Shown: positions 38,000 through 47,611, counted from the stretch's first letter. The stretch: DNA of 64,000 nt from Donghicola mangrovi (GCF_013377535.1 NZ_JABCJE010000002.1:124001-188000), one strand, 5' to 3'. Program-made: numbers and translations. Notes: generated from the sequence alone by a model not told the origin.

Positions 38000-38246
38000 T
38001 GTTATCCTCGGGCTCGGCGCGCGGAAAATCATAACATGACTCCGCGGGAATCGTTCGACAGTATTTCTACACTGAAATTGTATACGCTAAACCACTTAGT
38101 TCAGATTAGTCCGCGACACCTTGTTTCGCCCATACAGGTATTCCAGAACCCCGTTTGGACGTCTGACCGTCCCCCAAAGACACCATCGCCCTTGGCAAGC
38201 TATCACGTCTGGGGTTACAGAGGAGCAAAGACAAACGGGGCAGACT

Positions 38247-38909
38247 ATGAGCAATACCGACAGCTTTATTGACGAAGTGACCGAAGAGGTCCGCCGCGAC
38301 CGCACTTTCGCGTTCATCAAACGCTATGGCTGGATTGCCGCAGTTGCCGTGGTCGCCATTGTGGGCGGCGCTGCCTATAACGAATGGTCGAAACGTCAGG
38401 CCACCGCCAAGGCCGAAGCCTTTGGTGATAGCCTGCTTGACGCATCCTCCGCCGACACCCCCGAGGCTCGCGCCGAAGCATTGGCTGCCGTGCAGGCCCC
38501 CGATGCGACCGCTGCCGCGATCGTGGCGCAGATGCGCGCTCAGGCTCTGGTCGAGGCCGGTGATTTCGATGCCGCGATCGAGGCGCTGAACACCGTCGCC
38601 GGAAATGGTGAGCTGCCGCGTATCTACCGTGATATCGCCGCGTTCAAGGCGCTGCGCATCGCCCCCGAAACCCAGGACATCGACGCCCGCCGCGTTGCTC
38701 TGGAAGCGTTGGCTGCCCCCGGTGCGCCCCTGCGCCTTCTGGCGATGGAAGAACTGGCCTACCTAGAGGCCGGTGCAGGCAACCGTGACGCCGCGGTCGA
38801 AGCCCTGAACCGTATTCTGGACGATGCCGAGGTCGCCGCCGACCAGCGCCAGCGCGTGCGTGATACCTTGACCGCCCTTGGGGTCGCGCCCGAAACGGCC
38901 GCCCAATAA
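38247..38909 (+). CDS. YfgM-like TPR membrane protein
   Basis: 220-residue protein with a short cytoplasmic N-terminus (DSFIDEVTEEVRRDR), one transmembrane helix (about 28-44) and a periplasmic helical TPR domain. The pattern and the following bamB and der genes match the yfgM-bamB-der order of Escherichia coli, where YfgM is an ancillary SecYEG partner. ATG 38247 is selected because it puts the conserved start near the helix; upstream in-frame codons lack family features. Confidence 0.86.
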   Translation: MSNTDSFIDEVTEEVRRDRTFAFIKRYGWIAAVAVVAIVGGAAYNEWSKRQATAKAEAFGDSLLDASSADTPEARAEALAAVQAPDATAAAIVAQMRAQALVEAGDFDAAIEALNTVAGNGELPRIYRDIAAFKALRIAPETQDIDARRVALEALAAPGAPLRLLAMEELAYLEAGAGNRDAAVEALNRILDDAEVAADQRQRVRDTLTALGVAPETAAQ

Positions 38910-38931
38910 TCGTTTGACGAGGAAGATTGCC

Positions 38932-40245
38932 ATGATGCTTTGCCGCCGCTCCGCCCTGACTGCGGTTCTTGCCGCGACAACCTTTCTGGCCGGCTGTGCA
39001 CAGCAAGAAGTGATCCTGCCCGGCGAACGCCTGACCCTGCGTGGCGACGCGCCCGTGGTGCAGGACGTGAACCGCAGCGAAGCGATCTCCTTGCCCGCGG
39101 CGCAGAACTTGACCGAATGGTCCCAAGCGCAGGCGAACGCCCGCAACAATCCGGGCCATCTGGCGGTAAGCTACCCGCTGGAGCCCATGTTTGCCGTGTC
39201 CATTGGCGCTGCCGAGGATCGCAAGCACCGCATCACAGCGCAGCCTGTTTTCGTGGACAACCGCGTCTTTACGCTGGATTCCGAGGCCGTGGTCCAAGCG
39301 ACCGCGCCCGATGGCCGTGTGCTGTGGCGCCGTGACCTGACCCCGATCACCGATGCGACCGATCAGGCGTCGGGCGGCGGTTTGGCGGCGGATGGCAACA
39401 TTCTCTATGTTTCGTCCGGTTTTGGTAAACTGGCGGCGCTGGATATCGCGACCGGCCGCGTGCTGTGGGATCAACAGCTCGAGGCGGGCGGGACCGGCAC
39501 CCCGACCGTTGCAGGCGATCTGATTTACTTTGTGTCCAGCGACAACCGCGCTTGGGCTCTGGACAAGGCCAATGGCCGTATCCGCTGGCAGTTGAACGGC
39601 GTCGAAGGCGGCGCGACCATCGTTGGCGGCCCTGCGCCCGCAGTGACCGACCAGCTGGTTCTGTTCCCGTTCTCGAACGGCGATCTGGTCAGCGCGTTCC
39701 GCATGGGCGGCGTCCAGCGTTGGACGGCCTCGGTTTCGGGTTCGCGCAATGGTGCGGCGCTGTCGCAGATCAGCTCGATCACCGGCGATCCGGTGATTGA
39801 CGGCGGTATCGTCTATGTCTCGAACCACTCGGGCCGCGTGGCTGCCCTGAACGTGGACACCGGCGAGCGTCTGTGGACAGCCCAAGAGGGTGCCCTGAGC
39901 CCCGTGGCCATTGGCGGCGGCTCCGTGTTCCTGATTTCGGACCGCAATGAGCTGCTGCGTCTGGATGCGGCGGACGGGTCGCGCATCTGGGGCACCGAAC
40001 TGCCCAACTTTACCGCCCGCAAGCCCCTGAAACGCGCCGAGGTTGTTGCGAACTTTGGCCCGCTGTTGGTGAACGGTCAGCTTCTGGTCGCCTCCAGCGA
40101 CGGGCTGATGCGAAGCTTTGACGTAACCACCGGCGCGCAGACCGGTGCGGTCAGTGTGGATGGCGGGGCGGCTGCCGCGCCCATCGTGGTGAACGGTGTT
40201 GTCTATGTTGTCTCGCGCAAGGGCAAACTGATCGCTTTCCGTTGA
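38932..40245 (+). CDS. bamB: BamB-like outer-membrane assembly lipoprotein
   Basis: 437-residue PQQ-type beta-propeller lipoprotein of the BAM complex, which inserts outer-membrane proteins. A lipoprotein signal ends in FLAGC with Cys22. Repeats of the type GRVLWDQQLEAGGTGTPTVAGD and GVVYVVSRKGKLIAFR show the propeller blades. GAGGAAG lies 7 bases upstream of ATG 38932. The family call is by architecture and by synteny with yfgM and der. Confidence 0.9.
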   Translation: MMLCRRSALTAVLAATTFLAGCAQQEVILPGERLTLRGDAPVVQDVNRSEAISLPAAQNLTEWSQAQANARNNPGHLAVSYPLEPMFAVSIGAAEDRKHRITAQPVFVDNRVFTLDSEAVVQATAPDGRVLWRRDLTPITDATDQASGGGLAADGNILYVSSGFGKLAALDIATGRVLWDQQLEAGGTGTPTVAGDLIYFVSSDNRAWALDKANGRIRWQLNGVEGGATIVGGPAPAVTDQLVLFPFSNGDLVSAFRMGGVQRWTASVSGSRNGAALSQISSITGDPVIDGGIVYVSNHSGRVAALNVDTGERLWTAQEGALSPVAIGGGSVFLISDRNELLRLDAADGSRIWGTELPNFTARKPLKRAEVVANFGPLLVNGQLLVASSDGLMRSFDVTTGAQTGAVSVDGGAAAAPIVVNGVVYVVSRKGKLIAFR

Positions 40246-40294
40246 CGCATTTTTGCGTTAAGGGCTGCGGCTTGATCCTGACGGAGTCGGAACT

Positions 40295-41776
40295 ATGAGC
40301 TTTTCTTTGGCCATCGTGGGCCGCCCCAACGTGGGCAAGTCCACGTTGTTCAACCGCCTTGTTGGCAAACGTCTGGCGCTGGTCGATGACCAGCCCGGCG
40401 TGACGCGCGACCTGCGCGAAGGCGACGCGCGCCTTGCCGACCTGCGTTTTACCGTGATCGACACCGCCGGCCTCGAGGATGCGACGGATGACAGCCTTCA
40501 GGGGCGGATGCGCCGCCTGACCGAGCGTGCTGTGGACATGGCGGACATCTGTCTGTTCATGATCGACGCGCGCGCGGGCGTCACCCCGACCGACGAGATT
40601 TTTGCGGAAATCCTGCGCAAGCGGGCGAAACACGTCATTCTGGCCGCGAACAAGGCCGAAGGCGCCGCCGCTGATGCGGGCGTGATCGAGGCGTACGGCC
40701 TTGGTTTGGGGGAACCCATCCGCCTGTCCGCAGAACACGGCGAAGGTCTGAACGATCTGTATGTCCAGCTGCTGCCCTTGGCCGACGAGTTCGAGGAACG
40801 CGCCGCTGCCGAAGCCCCCGAGACCGAGGTCGAAGTGGGCGAGGAAGAGGACGATTTCGACGGCAACGAGGACATGAAGGTCCATCGTCCGACCGCGAAC
40901 AAACCCCTTCAGGTGGCCGTTGTGGGCCGTCCGAACGCGGGTAAGTCCACGTTGATCAACAAAATTCTTGGCGAAGACCGCCTGCTGACCGGCCCCGAAG
41001 CGGGGATCACCCGTGACGCGATTGCCCTGCGCATCGACTGGGACGGTCTGCCGATGCGGATCTTTGACACTGCGGGGATGCGCAAGCGTGCCAAGGTGCA
41101 GGACAAGGTTGAGAAGCTGTCGGTCTCGGACGGTCTGCGCGCGGTGAAATTCGCCGAAGTCGTGGTGGTGCTGCTGGACGCGGCCATCCCGTTCGAACAG
41201 CAGGATTTGCGGATTGCCGACCTTGCCGAGCGCGAGGGGCGGGCCGTGGTCATCGCTGTCAACAAGTGGGACATCGAGGACGACAAGCAGGAAAAACTGC
41301 GGGAACTGAAAGAAGAGTTCGCCCGTCTGCTGCCTCAGTTGCGCGGCGCACCGCTGGTGACCGTGTCTGCGAAAACCGGCCGAGGTCTGGACCGTCTGCG
41401 CGCCGCGATCGAGCGGGCCCATGACGTGTGGAACCGCCGTGTGTCGACCGCCAAGCTGAACCGCTGGCTCGAGGGCATGGTCTCGGCGCACCCGCCGCCG
41501 GCTCCGAGCGGCCGCCGCATCAAGCTGCGCTACATGACCCAAGCCAAGACCCGTCCGCCGGGATTTGTTGTCATGTGCTCGCATCCCGACAAAATGCCCG
41601 ATAGCTATTCGCGCTATCTTATCAATGGCTTGCGGGATGACTTTGATATGCCCGGAACCCCGATCCGCCTCTATATGCGGGATCAGGGCGATCGGAACCC
41701 CTATAAGGAAAAGAAGAAGGCGCAGCCTTCGAAGCTGAAGAAGCACCTGGAGAAGGGTCCGAAGAAAAAGGACTGA
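40295..41776 (+). CDS. der: GTPase Der (EngA), ribosome assembly
   Basis: 493-residue essential GTPase for 50S subunit assembly with two consecutive G domains: GRPNVGKST near residue 8 and GRPNAGKST near 210. Matching [17 protein letters not shown] switch regions and NKAEG/NKWD motifs are present. A KH-like C-terminal domain (about 370-470) ends in a very basic tail. The acidic linker between the G domains ([17 protein letters not shown]) is a common feature. It is the last of the yfgM-bamB-der set. Confidence 0.97.
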   Translation: MSFSLAIVGRPNVGKSTLFNRLVGKRLALVDDQPGVTRDLREGDARLADLRFTVIDTAGLEDATDDSLQGRMRRLTERAVDMADICLFMIDARAGVTPTDEIFAEILRKRAKHVILAANKAEGAAADAGVIEAYGLGLGEPIRLSAEHGEGLNDLYVQLLPLADEFEERAAAEAPETEVEVGEEEDDFDGNEDMKVHRPTANKPLQVAVVGRPNAGKSTLINKILGEDRLLTGPEAGITRDAIALRIDWDGLPMRIFDTAGMRKRAKVQDKVEKLSVSDGLRAVKFAEVVVVLLDAAIPFEQQDLRIADLAEREGRAVVIAVNKWDIEDDKQEKLRELKEEFARLLPQLRGAPLVTVSAKTGRGLDRLRAAIERAHDVWNRRVSTAKLNRWLEGMVSAHPPPAPSGRRIKLRYMTQAKTRPPGFVVMCSHPDKMPDSYSRYLINGLRDDFDMPGTPIRLYMRDQGDRNPYKEKKKAQPSKLKKHLEKGPKKKD

Positions 41777-41797
41777 TTGGGATATGTGGGGCGCGGT

Positions 41798-41848
41798 CGG
41801 GGGCTGTCTGCCCCCGGACCCCCGAGAGTATTTCTGCAAGAAGAAAGA
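41798..41848 (+). repeat. GAGTATTT element, copy 2, with flanking hairpin
   Basis: Hairpin CGGGGGC-tgtct-GCCCCCG (41798-41816) is followed by GAGAGTATTTCTGCAAGAAG and AAAG. The same layout is found at 43769. The A/G-rich end, read on the minus strand, is a T-rich stretch just after the next hairpin (41849-41871). Confidence 0.65.
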
Positions 41849-41877
41849 GGGCGCCCCGTGTCGGGGCGTCCTTTTTT
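41849..41877. terminator. terminator between der and the convergent membrane protein gene
   Basis: GGGCGCCCCG (41849-41858) pairs with CGGGGCGTCC (41862-41871) around a 3-base loop and runs into TTTTTT for the der transcript. On the minus strand the stem is followed by CTCTTTCTTCTTG, so it may work both ways. Confidence 0.85.
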
Positions 41878-42283
41878 ATTGGGTGAAGTGCAGGGTGAAG
41901 GTCAGCACTGTGGCCAGCGTCAGGTTCGCGGTCAGGGTGAAGTAGAGGTAGCCGCGCGGCAGGTATGCGGTGAAACGCTGGGACTGGTGCAGGAGCGCCC
42001 AGAAGGCGTGGCCCAGAATAGCGAGCGGCAGGATCAGCGCAGAGGTTGTCAGGGCCAGCAGGGTGGTTGCCGCCAGCAGGGGTGCTGCGACGCGGACGTT
42101 CAGCGCCGGAGCGGCGAGGGTCAGCAAAGCCACGGTTTGCGCCGCAAGGAACAGCGCGCTGGTCCAAGTCGCGGTCTCGGGTCCGTGGAGGGTTGCGATC
42201 AGGGTCAGGGCCAGCGGGGCCAGAAGGCCGGTCGCGGCGGGGGACAGAACGCGGGCGGGAAGCGGGAGAGAGGTAATATGCAT
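41876..42283 (-). CDS. small four-helix membrane protein, unknown
   Basis: 135-residue, strongly hydrophobic protein with about four predicted helices (about 15-32, 40-60, 65-88 and 108-132), rich in Leu, Ala and Thr. Codon use matches neighbouring genes, which supports a real gene. No clear ribosome site is seen before ATG 42283. I do not recognise a family. It lies downstream of serS, beyond a terminator, and its stop overlaps the T-tract of the der terminator. Confidence 0.68.
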   Translation of the reverse strand: MHITSLPLPARVLSPAATGLLAPLALTLIATLHGPETATWTSALFLAAQTVALLTLAAPALNVRVAAPLLAATTLLALTTSALILPLAILGHAFWALLHQSQRFTAYLPRGYLYFTLTANLTLATVLTFTLHFTQ

Positions 42284-42314
42284 GTTGGCCGAATATTTCG
42301 CTTGGGGAAACGAG

Positions 42315-42342
42315 AACGCCCGCGGGCGGTGCCGCGGGCGTT
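42315..42342 (-). terminator. hairpin after serS
   Basis: An 11-base perfect stem (AACGCCCGCGG with CCGCGGGCGTT) around a 6-base loop lies between the serS stop and the membrane protein start. On the minus strand it is followed by CTCGTTTCC, only moderately T-rich. Confidence 0.65.
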
Positions 42343-42361
42343 TGGTGTGGCTTGGGGCGCT

Positions 42362-43654
42362 TTAGACCAGTTGGCCGTCGGCGCTGAGGGTGGTGCGTCC
42401 CCCGAGGTAGGGGTACAGCGCCTCGGGCAGGTTCACCGACCCGTCGGCTTGTTGTCCGTTTTCGAGGACCGCGATCAGGCAGCGGCCCACAGCAAGGCCC
42501 GAGCCGTTCAGGGTGTGCACGAATTCGGGCTTGCCGCCAGCGGTGGGCTTGAAGCGCGCGTTCATGCGGCGGGCCTGGAAATCACCACAGACCGAGACCG
42601 AGCTGATCTCGCGGTATTTGTTCTGGCCGGGCAGCCAGACTTCGATGTCGTGTGTGCGGCGCGCGCCAAAGCCCATGTCGCCGGTGCAGAGCGCGACGGT
42701 GCGGTAGGGCAAACCCAGACGCTCAAGGATGCCTTCGGCGCAGGCGGTCATGCGGTCCAGTTCATTACGGCTGGTGTCGGGGTGGGTGATCGAGACCATT
42801 TCGACTTTTTCGAACTGGTGCTGGCGCAGCATCCCCGAGGTGTCGCGGCCCGCGCTGCCCGCTTCGGAGCGGAAGCACTGGGTGTGCGCGGCATAGCGGC
42901 GGGGCAGGGTTGCCTCGTCGATAACCTCGCCGTTGACGAAGTTGGTCAGGGTGACCTCGGCGGTCGGGACCATCCACCAGCCGTTGGTGGTTTTGTAGCT
43001 GTCCTCGCCGAATTTGGGCAGCTGGCCGGTGCCGTACATCATCTCTTCTTTGACGAGGACGGGGGTCCAAGCTTCGGTCAGGCCGTTTTCATCCACGTGG
43101 GTGTTCAGCATGAACTGCGCCAGAGCGCGGTGGATGCGGGCGACTGCGCCGGTTAGCACCACAAAGCGCGAACCGGAGATTTTGCCAGCCGTTTCGAAAT
43201 CCATGCCGGGGATGACGCCAGCGATCTCGAAGTGCTCTTTGGCGTCGAAATCGAGGGTCGCGGGGGTGCCCCATTTCTTGACCTCGACGTTGTCGTTTTC
43301 GTCCTTGCCATTGGGGACATCGTCGAACGGCAGGTTCGGGATTTCCATCAGCAGGGTGTTCAGAGCGACGTCTTCGGCCTTGGCCTCTTCGTTGAGGCGG
43401 GCGATTTCGGCTTTCTTCTCGGCGACCAGCGCGCGCAGGCGTTCGAATTCGGCCTCGTCGCCGCGGGCTTTGGCGGCGCCGACTTCTTTGCTGGCTTTGT
43501 TCTGTTCGGCCTGAGCGGTTTCGGCCGCGAGGATCTTTTCGCGGCGCGAGGTGTCAATGGCCAGGATCGAGGGCGAGACCGGATCGAGGCCACGGCGGGC
43601 CAGGGCGGCGTCAAAGGCTGCTGCGTTCTCGCGGATATAGCGAATGTCGTGCAT
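42362..43654 (-). CDS. serS: seryl-tRNA synthetase
   Basis: Class II synthetase charging tRNA-Ser. The 430-residue protein has the N-terminal coiled-coil tRNA-binding arm (about 30-105) and the catalytic core with motif 2-like [26 protein letters not shown] and motif 3 [12 protein letters not shown] 43654 has GGAGAGACC upstream; earlier in-frame codons run into a repeat element. The length is typical. Confidence 0.97.
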   Translation of the reverse strand: MHDIRYIRENAAAFDAALARRGLDPVSPSILAIDTSRREKILAAETAQAEQNKASKEVGAAKARGDEAEFERLRALVAEKKAEIARLNEEAKAEDVALNTLLMEIPNLPFDDVPNGKDENDNVEVKKWGTPATLDFDAKEHFEIAGVIPGMDFETAGKISGSRFVVLTGAVARIHRALAQFMLNTHVDENGLTEAWTPVLVKEEMMYGTGQLPKFGEDSYKTTNGWWMVPTAEVTLTNFVNGEVIDEATLPRRYAAHTQCFRSEAGSAGRDTSGMLRQHQFEKVEMVSITHPDTSRNELDRMTACAEGILERLGLPYRTVALCTGDMGFGARRTHDIEVWLPGQNKYREISSVSVCGDFQARRMNARFKPTAGGKPEFVHTLNGSGLAVGRCLIAVLENGQQADGSVNLPEALYPYLGGRTTLSADGQLV

Positions 43655-44134
43655 GGGTCTCTCCACTGAATCTTCCGCGGGCCTTATGCAACAGATTTTG
43701 ACCGAGGGGTAGAGTTGCGGGTTTCGCATCTGCGGAAAAGTCCGGAGCGTTGCGGATGGGGCGCGGCCGGGGGCTGCCTGCCCCCAGACCCCCGGGGGTA
43801 TTGGCCCCAAGAAAGAGGGGCCGTGATTCGCGGGCTGGTTGTTTCAGAGGCCTGGTGCGGGGCGGATTGTGGCGCGGATCGGGCAGATCGGGCGCGGGCG
43901 CGGGGCAGGGATTTGGCGCGGTTTGGGAATGTTCGGGGCGTGATTGGGGCGCGCGGGTGGTGGCGGTATGGCGGGGCGCGCGGGGGCCCCTTTTTTCATT
44001 GGGAAACGGCAACGTTAACCAATGTGGCAAGGGCGATTTGCGCCTGAATGCCCTTGGGAAAAAGGGTTTTGCGCTGAATCGAGACTGTGCCAGCACTGGA
44101 AACAACGAAAAAAATCGGGTCATGAGGTTCAATT
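43655..44134. other. 480-base gap between divergent serS and the RTX gene
   Basis: No supported gene. It holds a GAGTATTT-type element (43769-43822), then a strongly G-rich plus strand from about 43855 to 43995 with a canonical G-quadruplex pattern at 43881-43910 (five runs of three or more G). An AT-richer stretch (about 43990-44130) before the RTX start may contain its promoter. Open frames across the region have no family features. Confidence 0.7.
43769..43822 (+). repeat. GAGTATTT-type element, copy 3 (diverged)
   Basis: Hairpin GGGGGC-tgcct-GCCCCC (43769-43785) precedes GGGGGTATTGGCCCCAAGAA and AGAGGGGCC. The core is GGTATT rather than GAGTATTT. GGCCCC (43803-43808) and GGGGCC (43817-43822) form a second hairpin around AAGAAAGA. 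The upstream flank ATGGGGCGCGG matches that of copy 2 (GTGGGGCGCGG). Confidence 0.55.
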
Positions 44135-45499
44135 ATGAGTGGTGCAGTTATGCTCCTGCTGGGCTTGGCGAGCCTGGGGATTTTAGGTGGCGTCGCGTCC
44201 AGCAGCGTGTCCGGAGAGGATACCGAAAGCACGCAAGACGATCTGGTCGGGGGTGAGGAGGATGACACCATCACCGGCGACAGCGGCAGCGATCTGATCA
44301 GCGGCAACGAAGGCAACGATCTGCTGCGCGGCGGGCAGGGCGAGGATACCCTGAACGCGGGCGAAGGCGACGATACCGTTTCGGGTAATGCCGATGACGA
44401 CATGCTTTATGGCGAGGCTGGCTATGACCTGCTGAACGGTGGCGACGGCAATGACGAGATTTTCGGCGGCTCCGAGGATGATACCATCAACGGTGATGCG
44501 GGACAGGACTCTCTGTTCGGGGATGCGGGCAATGACAGCATCCATGGTGATGACGGCGACGACAACATCTTTGGCGGGGCCGAGAATGACAGTCTCTGGG
44601 GCGATGATGGCGCGGATTATCTGATCGGTGAAACCGGCGATGACAGTGTTTCGGGCGGTGACGGGAATGACATCCTGATCGGTGACCAGAACACGGCTGA
44701 CGATATCGACGATCCCGAAGCCCTGATGGGGCAGCCCAACCTGAACCTCTTTAACAGCAACGCCCTGCGCGAGGTTCTGTCCGCCGCCCCCGATGGCGAG
44801 GATGATGGCAACGACAGCTACTATGGCGGGGCTGGGGATGACCTGATCTATGACGGCTATTCCCAGTACGACAGCACCGACGGCACCATCGACTATGACC
44901 TGCTCGAGGGCGGGGACGGGGATGACCGGCTCTATGACTTCGACGGTTCGTCTACGCTGAATGGCGGCGATGGGGATGACGTTCTGGTCGCGGTCGAGGG
45001 CTTTGCCAAGTCCAGCGTCAAGGACGATGACGCCAGCGATATTGACGAATTCACCGATATTCTGCGCGGCGGGAACGGCAATGACACCTTGATCGGCGAC
45101 GATGGCGACACCCTGCAGGGGGGCGCGGGCGAGGATACCTTCCGGCTCTACATCGACTCGGTGATTTCAGACAACGGCCAGCACCTGATGATCGAGGACA
45201 TGGCCACCATCGACGACTGGGAAGAGGGCGAGAAGATCGTCATCGACTATGATCCCTTCCACCATCTGGATGGCAGCCAGACCGAGGAAGATCTGGCCGA
45301 TATGCAGAGTTCCAATGAAAACTTGGCCTTCTATCTGCGTCAGGAAGAAGAGGGCGTCAGTCTGGTGGTCTGGAATTACGATCAGGAAAACGGCGCGCCC
45401 CTGTTGTTCGTCAAACACGTGACGATCGAACAAATTCAGGACCATCTGGAACTGCGCCAATTCGTGGATGCGGCCCCCGGTGGACAGCTGATCCTGTAA
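44135..45499 (+). CDS. RTX-type calcium-binding repeat protein
   Basis: 454-residue acidic protein. Residues about 38-190 contain at least a dozen nonapeptide repeats of the GGxGxDxLx type (for example GGDGNDEIFGG and GDAGNDSIHGD), with further repeats near 225-240, 260-285 and 310-335. The C-terminal 110 residues have no repeats and may carry the type I secretion signal. The first 25 residues are hydrophobic (GAVMLLLGLASLGILGGVAS). GAGG precedes the ATG. No type I exporter genes are near. The protein is probably extracellular and structural or adhesive; no enzymatic domain is seen. Confidence 0.88.
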   Translation: MSGAVMLLLGLASLGILGGVASSSVSGEDTESTQDDLVGGEEDDTITGDSGSDLISGNEGNDLLRGGQGEDTLNAGEGDDTVSGNADDDMLYGEAGYDLLNGGDGNDEIFGGSEDDTINGDAGQDSLFGDAGNDSIHGDDGDDNIFGGAENDSLWGDDGADYLIGETGDDSVSGGDGNDILIGDQNTADDIDDPEALMGQPNLNLFNSNALREVLSAAPDGEDDGNDSYYGGAGDDLIYDGYSQYDSTDGTIDYDLLEGGDGDDRLYDFDGSSTLNGGDGDDVLVAVEGFAKSSVKDDDASDIDEFTDILRGGNGNDTLIGDDGDTLQGGAGEDTFRLYIDSVISDNGQHLMIEDMATIDDWEEGEKIVIDYDPFHHLDGSQTEEDLADMQSSNENLAFYLRQEEEGVSLVVWNYDQENGAPLLFVKHVTIEQIQDHLELRQFVDAAPGGQLIL

Positions 45500-45521
45500 C
45501 GGCCCGTTTTCGACCCGAACC

Positions 45522-45551
45522 AAGGGGGTGCAATGCGAATTGCGCCCCCTT
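45522..45551 (+). terminator. strong hairpin after the RTX gene
   Basis: A 13-base stem (45522-45534 with 45539-45551, one G-U pair, 4-base loop) follows the RTX stop by 22 bases. It has no long T-tract but is the most stable hairpin in this gap and separates the gene from yajC. Confidence 0.72.
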
Positions 45552-45635
45552 GTCCTTGCATTGGCAGGGTCGGGGGCATAGGTTCCGCCCGACACTTTTC
45601 GGGCGACGCCCGCCGATTACAAAGGAACCATCCTC

Positions 45636-45920
45636 ATGCAAGCATTTGCGCAGTTCGTACCCCTGGTCCTGATTTTCCTGATCATGTACTTCCTGCTGAT
45701 CCGCCCCCAGCAGAAAAAGATGAAAGAGCACCAGAACATGGTTGCCAATCTGCGCCGCGGTGATCAGGTCGTCACTCAGGGTGGTCTGATCGGCAAGGTC
45801 TCGAAGGTCAAAGACGAGAACGAACTGGAAGTCGAAATCGCCGAAGGTGTGAAGGTCCGCGTTATCAAATCGACCATCACCCAGGTTCTGAGCAAGACCG
45901 AACCTGCGAAGGCCGAGTAA
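45636..45920 (+). CDS. yajC: YajC, SecDF-associated preprotein translocase subunit
   Basis: 94-residue protein with one N-terminal helix (FVPLVLIFLIMYFLLIRPQQ) and a conserved cytoplasmic domain (NLRRGDQVVTQGGLIGKV). It associates with SecD and SecF. AAAGGA precedes the ATG. The order yajC-secD-secF is conserved. Confidence 0.95.
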   Translation: MQAFAQFVPLVLIFLIMYFLLIRPQQKKMKEHQNMVANLRRGDQVVTQGGLIGKVSKVKDENELEVEIAEGVKVRVIKSTITQVLSKTEPAKAE

Positions 45921-45948
45921 TCCGTCACTCGTTTTAAAAGGGGCAGTC

Positions 45949-47610
45949 ATGCTGCAACTCGAGTTGTGGAAGCGCATTCTGATCTGGGGCGTTGTTGTCC
46001 TCGGGTTGGTGTTCGCGCTTCCGAACCTGTTCTACACCCGTGTGGAACAGGCCAATGATGCCAGAGCGGCGATCGCTGCGGGCATGGATACCGAAGAAAA
46101 CCAAGCACTGGCTGCCCAATGGCCGTCGTTCCTGCCGTCGAACCTGGTGAACCTGGGTCTCGACCTGCGGGGCGGCGCGCACCTTCTGGCCGAGGTCAAG
46201 GTTGCAGATGTTTACGAGCAGCGGATGGAGGCCCTGTGGCCCGAAGTCCGTGATGCCCTGCGGGACGAGCGTGCCACTGTCGGCACCATCCGTCTGCAGG
46301 ACAGCGAGCCCGGCATCCTGCGCGTGCGCATCAGCCAGCCCGAGGGCATGGCCAAGGCGCTCGAGGTTGTGAATGGTCTGGCCCGTCCGGTCACCAGTCT
46401 GACCGGCGCCGGCGCCAGCGATCTGGCTGTCAGCTCGGACGGGTCGGACATCATCGTCCAGCTCTCCGAAGCGGAAAAGCTGGCCACCGATGACCGCACC
46501 CTGCGTCAGGCGCTGGAGATCATCCGCCGCCGGATCGACGAGGTCGGCACCCGCGAGCCCACCATCCTGCGTCAGGGCACCGACCGTATTCTGATCCAGG
46601 TGCCCGGCATCGGCTCTGCCGACGAGGTGAAGGCCATCATCGGCACCACCGCGCAGCTGACCTTCCAGCCTGTGATCAGCCGTACCACCAACGCGGAAAC
46701 CAGCCCCGGCATCGGCAACGAACTTCTGCCCGCCGCCGACGAAAAGGGCGTGTACTACGTGCTGGAGCAGGCCCCCGTTGTGACCGGCGAACAACTGACC
46801 GACGCGCAGCCCAGCTTTGACCAGAATGGCCGTCCTGCGGTGAACTTCCGGTTCAACCCCCAAGGCGCGCGCAAGTTCGGTGACTATACCGCAGCCAATA
46901 TCGGCAGCCCCTTTGCGATCGTTCTGGATGGCGAGGTCATCAGCGCCCCCACCATTCAGAGCCACATTCCGGGCGGTAGCGGCATCATCACCGGCAACTT
47001 CACCATCGAAGAGTCGACCAATCTGGCGGTCCTGCTGCGTGCCGGTGCCTTGCCTGCGGGTCTGAACTTCCTCGAGGAACGGACCATTGGTCCGGAACTG
47101 GGGCAGGACAGCATCGACGCGGGCGCGCTGGCGTCGGCTGTTGGTGCGATTGCGGTGGTTGTGTTCATGTGGGCCAGCTATGGCCTGTTCGGCATTTTCG
47201 CGAACATCGCGCTGGTGATCAACGTCGCCATGATGTTCGGCGTTCTGTCCATGCTGGGGGCCACTCTGACGCTGCCCGGTATCGCCGGTATCGTTCTGAC
47301 GATTGGTATGGCGGTGGACGCGAACGTGCTGATCTTTGAACGTATCCGCGAAGAACTGCGTGTGGCCAAAGGTCCGGCGCGGGCGATCTCTCTGGGCTTT
47401 GAAAAGGCCTTGAGCGCGATCGTTGACGCCAACATCACCACGCTGATCACCGCTGTGATCCTGTTCCTGGTGGGCTCTGGCCCCGTGCGCGGCTTTGCCG
47501 TGACGCTGGGTCTGGGGATCATTACTTCGGTCTTTACCGCGATCTACGTCACCCGACTGTTGATCATCCTGTGGTTCGACCGTCGCCGTCCGAAAACCAT
47601 CGAGGTCTGA
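45949..47610 (+). CDS. secD: protein translocase subunit SecD
   Basis: 553-residue membrane protein that, with SecF, uses the proton gradient to help pull proteins through SecYEG. It has a first helix (about 9-27), a large periplasmic region starting with LVNLGLDLRGGAHLL, and five C-terminal helices (from about 390) including GIAGIVLTIGMAVDANVLIFERIREE. The length is normal. It is separated from secF by one base. Confidence 0.97.
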   Translation: MLQLELWKRILIWGVVVLGLVFALPNLFYTRVEQANDARAAIAAGMDTEENQALAAQWPSFLPSNLVNLGLDLRGGAHLLAEVKVADVYEQRMEALWPEVRDALRDERATVGTIRLQDSEPGILRVRISQPEGMAKALEVVNGLARPVTSLTGAGASDLAVSSDGSDIIVQLSEAEKLATDDRTLRQALEIIRRRIDEVGTREPTILRQGTDRILIQVPGIGSADEVKAIIGTTAQLTFQPVISRTTNAETSPGIGNELLPAADEKGVYYVLEQAPVVTGEQLTDAQPSFDQNGRPAVNFRFNPQGARKFGDYTAANIGSPFAIVLDGEVISAPTIQSHIPGGSGIITGNFTIEESTNLAVLLRAGALPAGLNFLEERTIGPELGQDSIDAGALASAVGAIAVVVFMWASYGLFGIFANIALVINVAMMFGVLSMLGATLTLPGIAGIVLTIGMAVDANVLIFERIREELRVAKGPARAISLGFEKALSAIVDANITTLITAVILFLVGSGPVRGFAVTLGLGIITSVFTAIYVTRLLIILWFDRRRPKTIEV

Positions 47611-47611
47611 G

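Noticed and set aside
40243-40262. ACGCA-ttttt-TGCGT hairpin after bamB as a terminator
   Set aside because: The stem is only about five bases and der follows closely in the same direction, so termination is unlikely.
41777-43156. Long plus-strand open frame opposite the small membrane protein and serS
   Set aside because: It is the shadow of serS and a hydrophobic gene in high-GC sequence; composition is Gly/Arg/Ala/Gln-rich with no recognisable domain.
43750-44256. Open frame across the serS-RTX gap
   Set aside because: It runs through the repeat element and the G-rich tract, overlaps the RTX start, and its product is low-complexity Gly/Arg/Trp.
44240-44700. Dense direct repeats that could be read as a CRISPR-like or satellite array
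   Set aside because: They encode RTX nonapeptides in frame and vary at third codon positions, so they are protein repeats.
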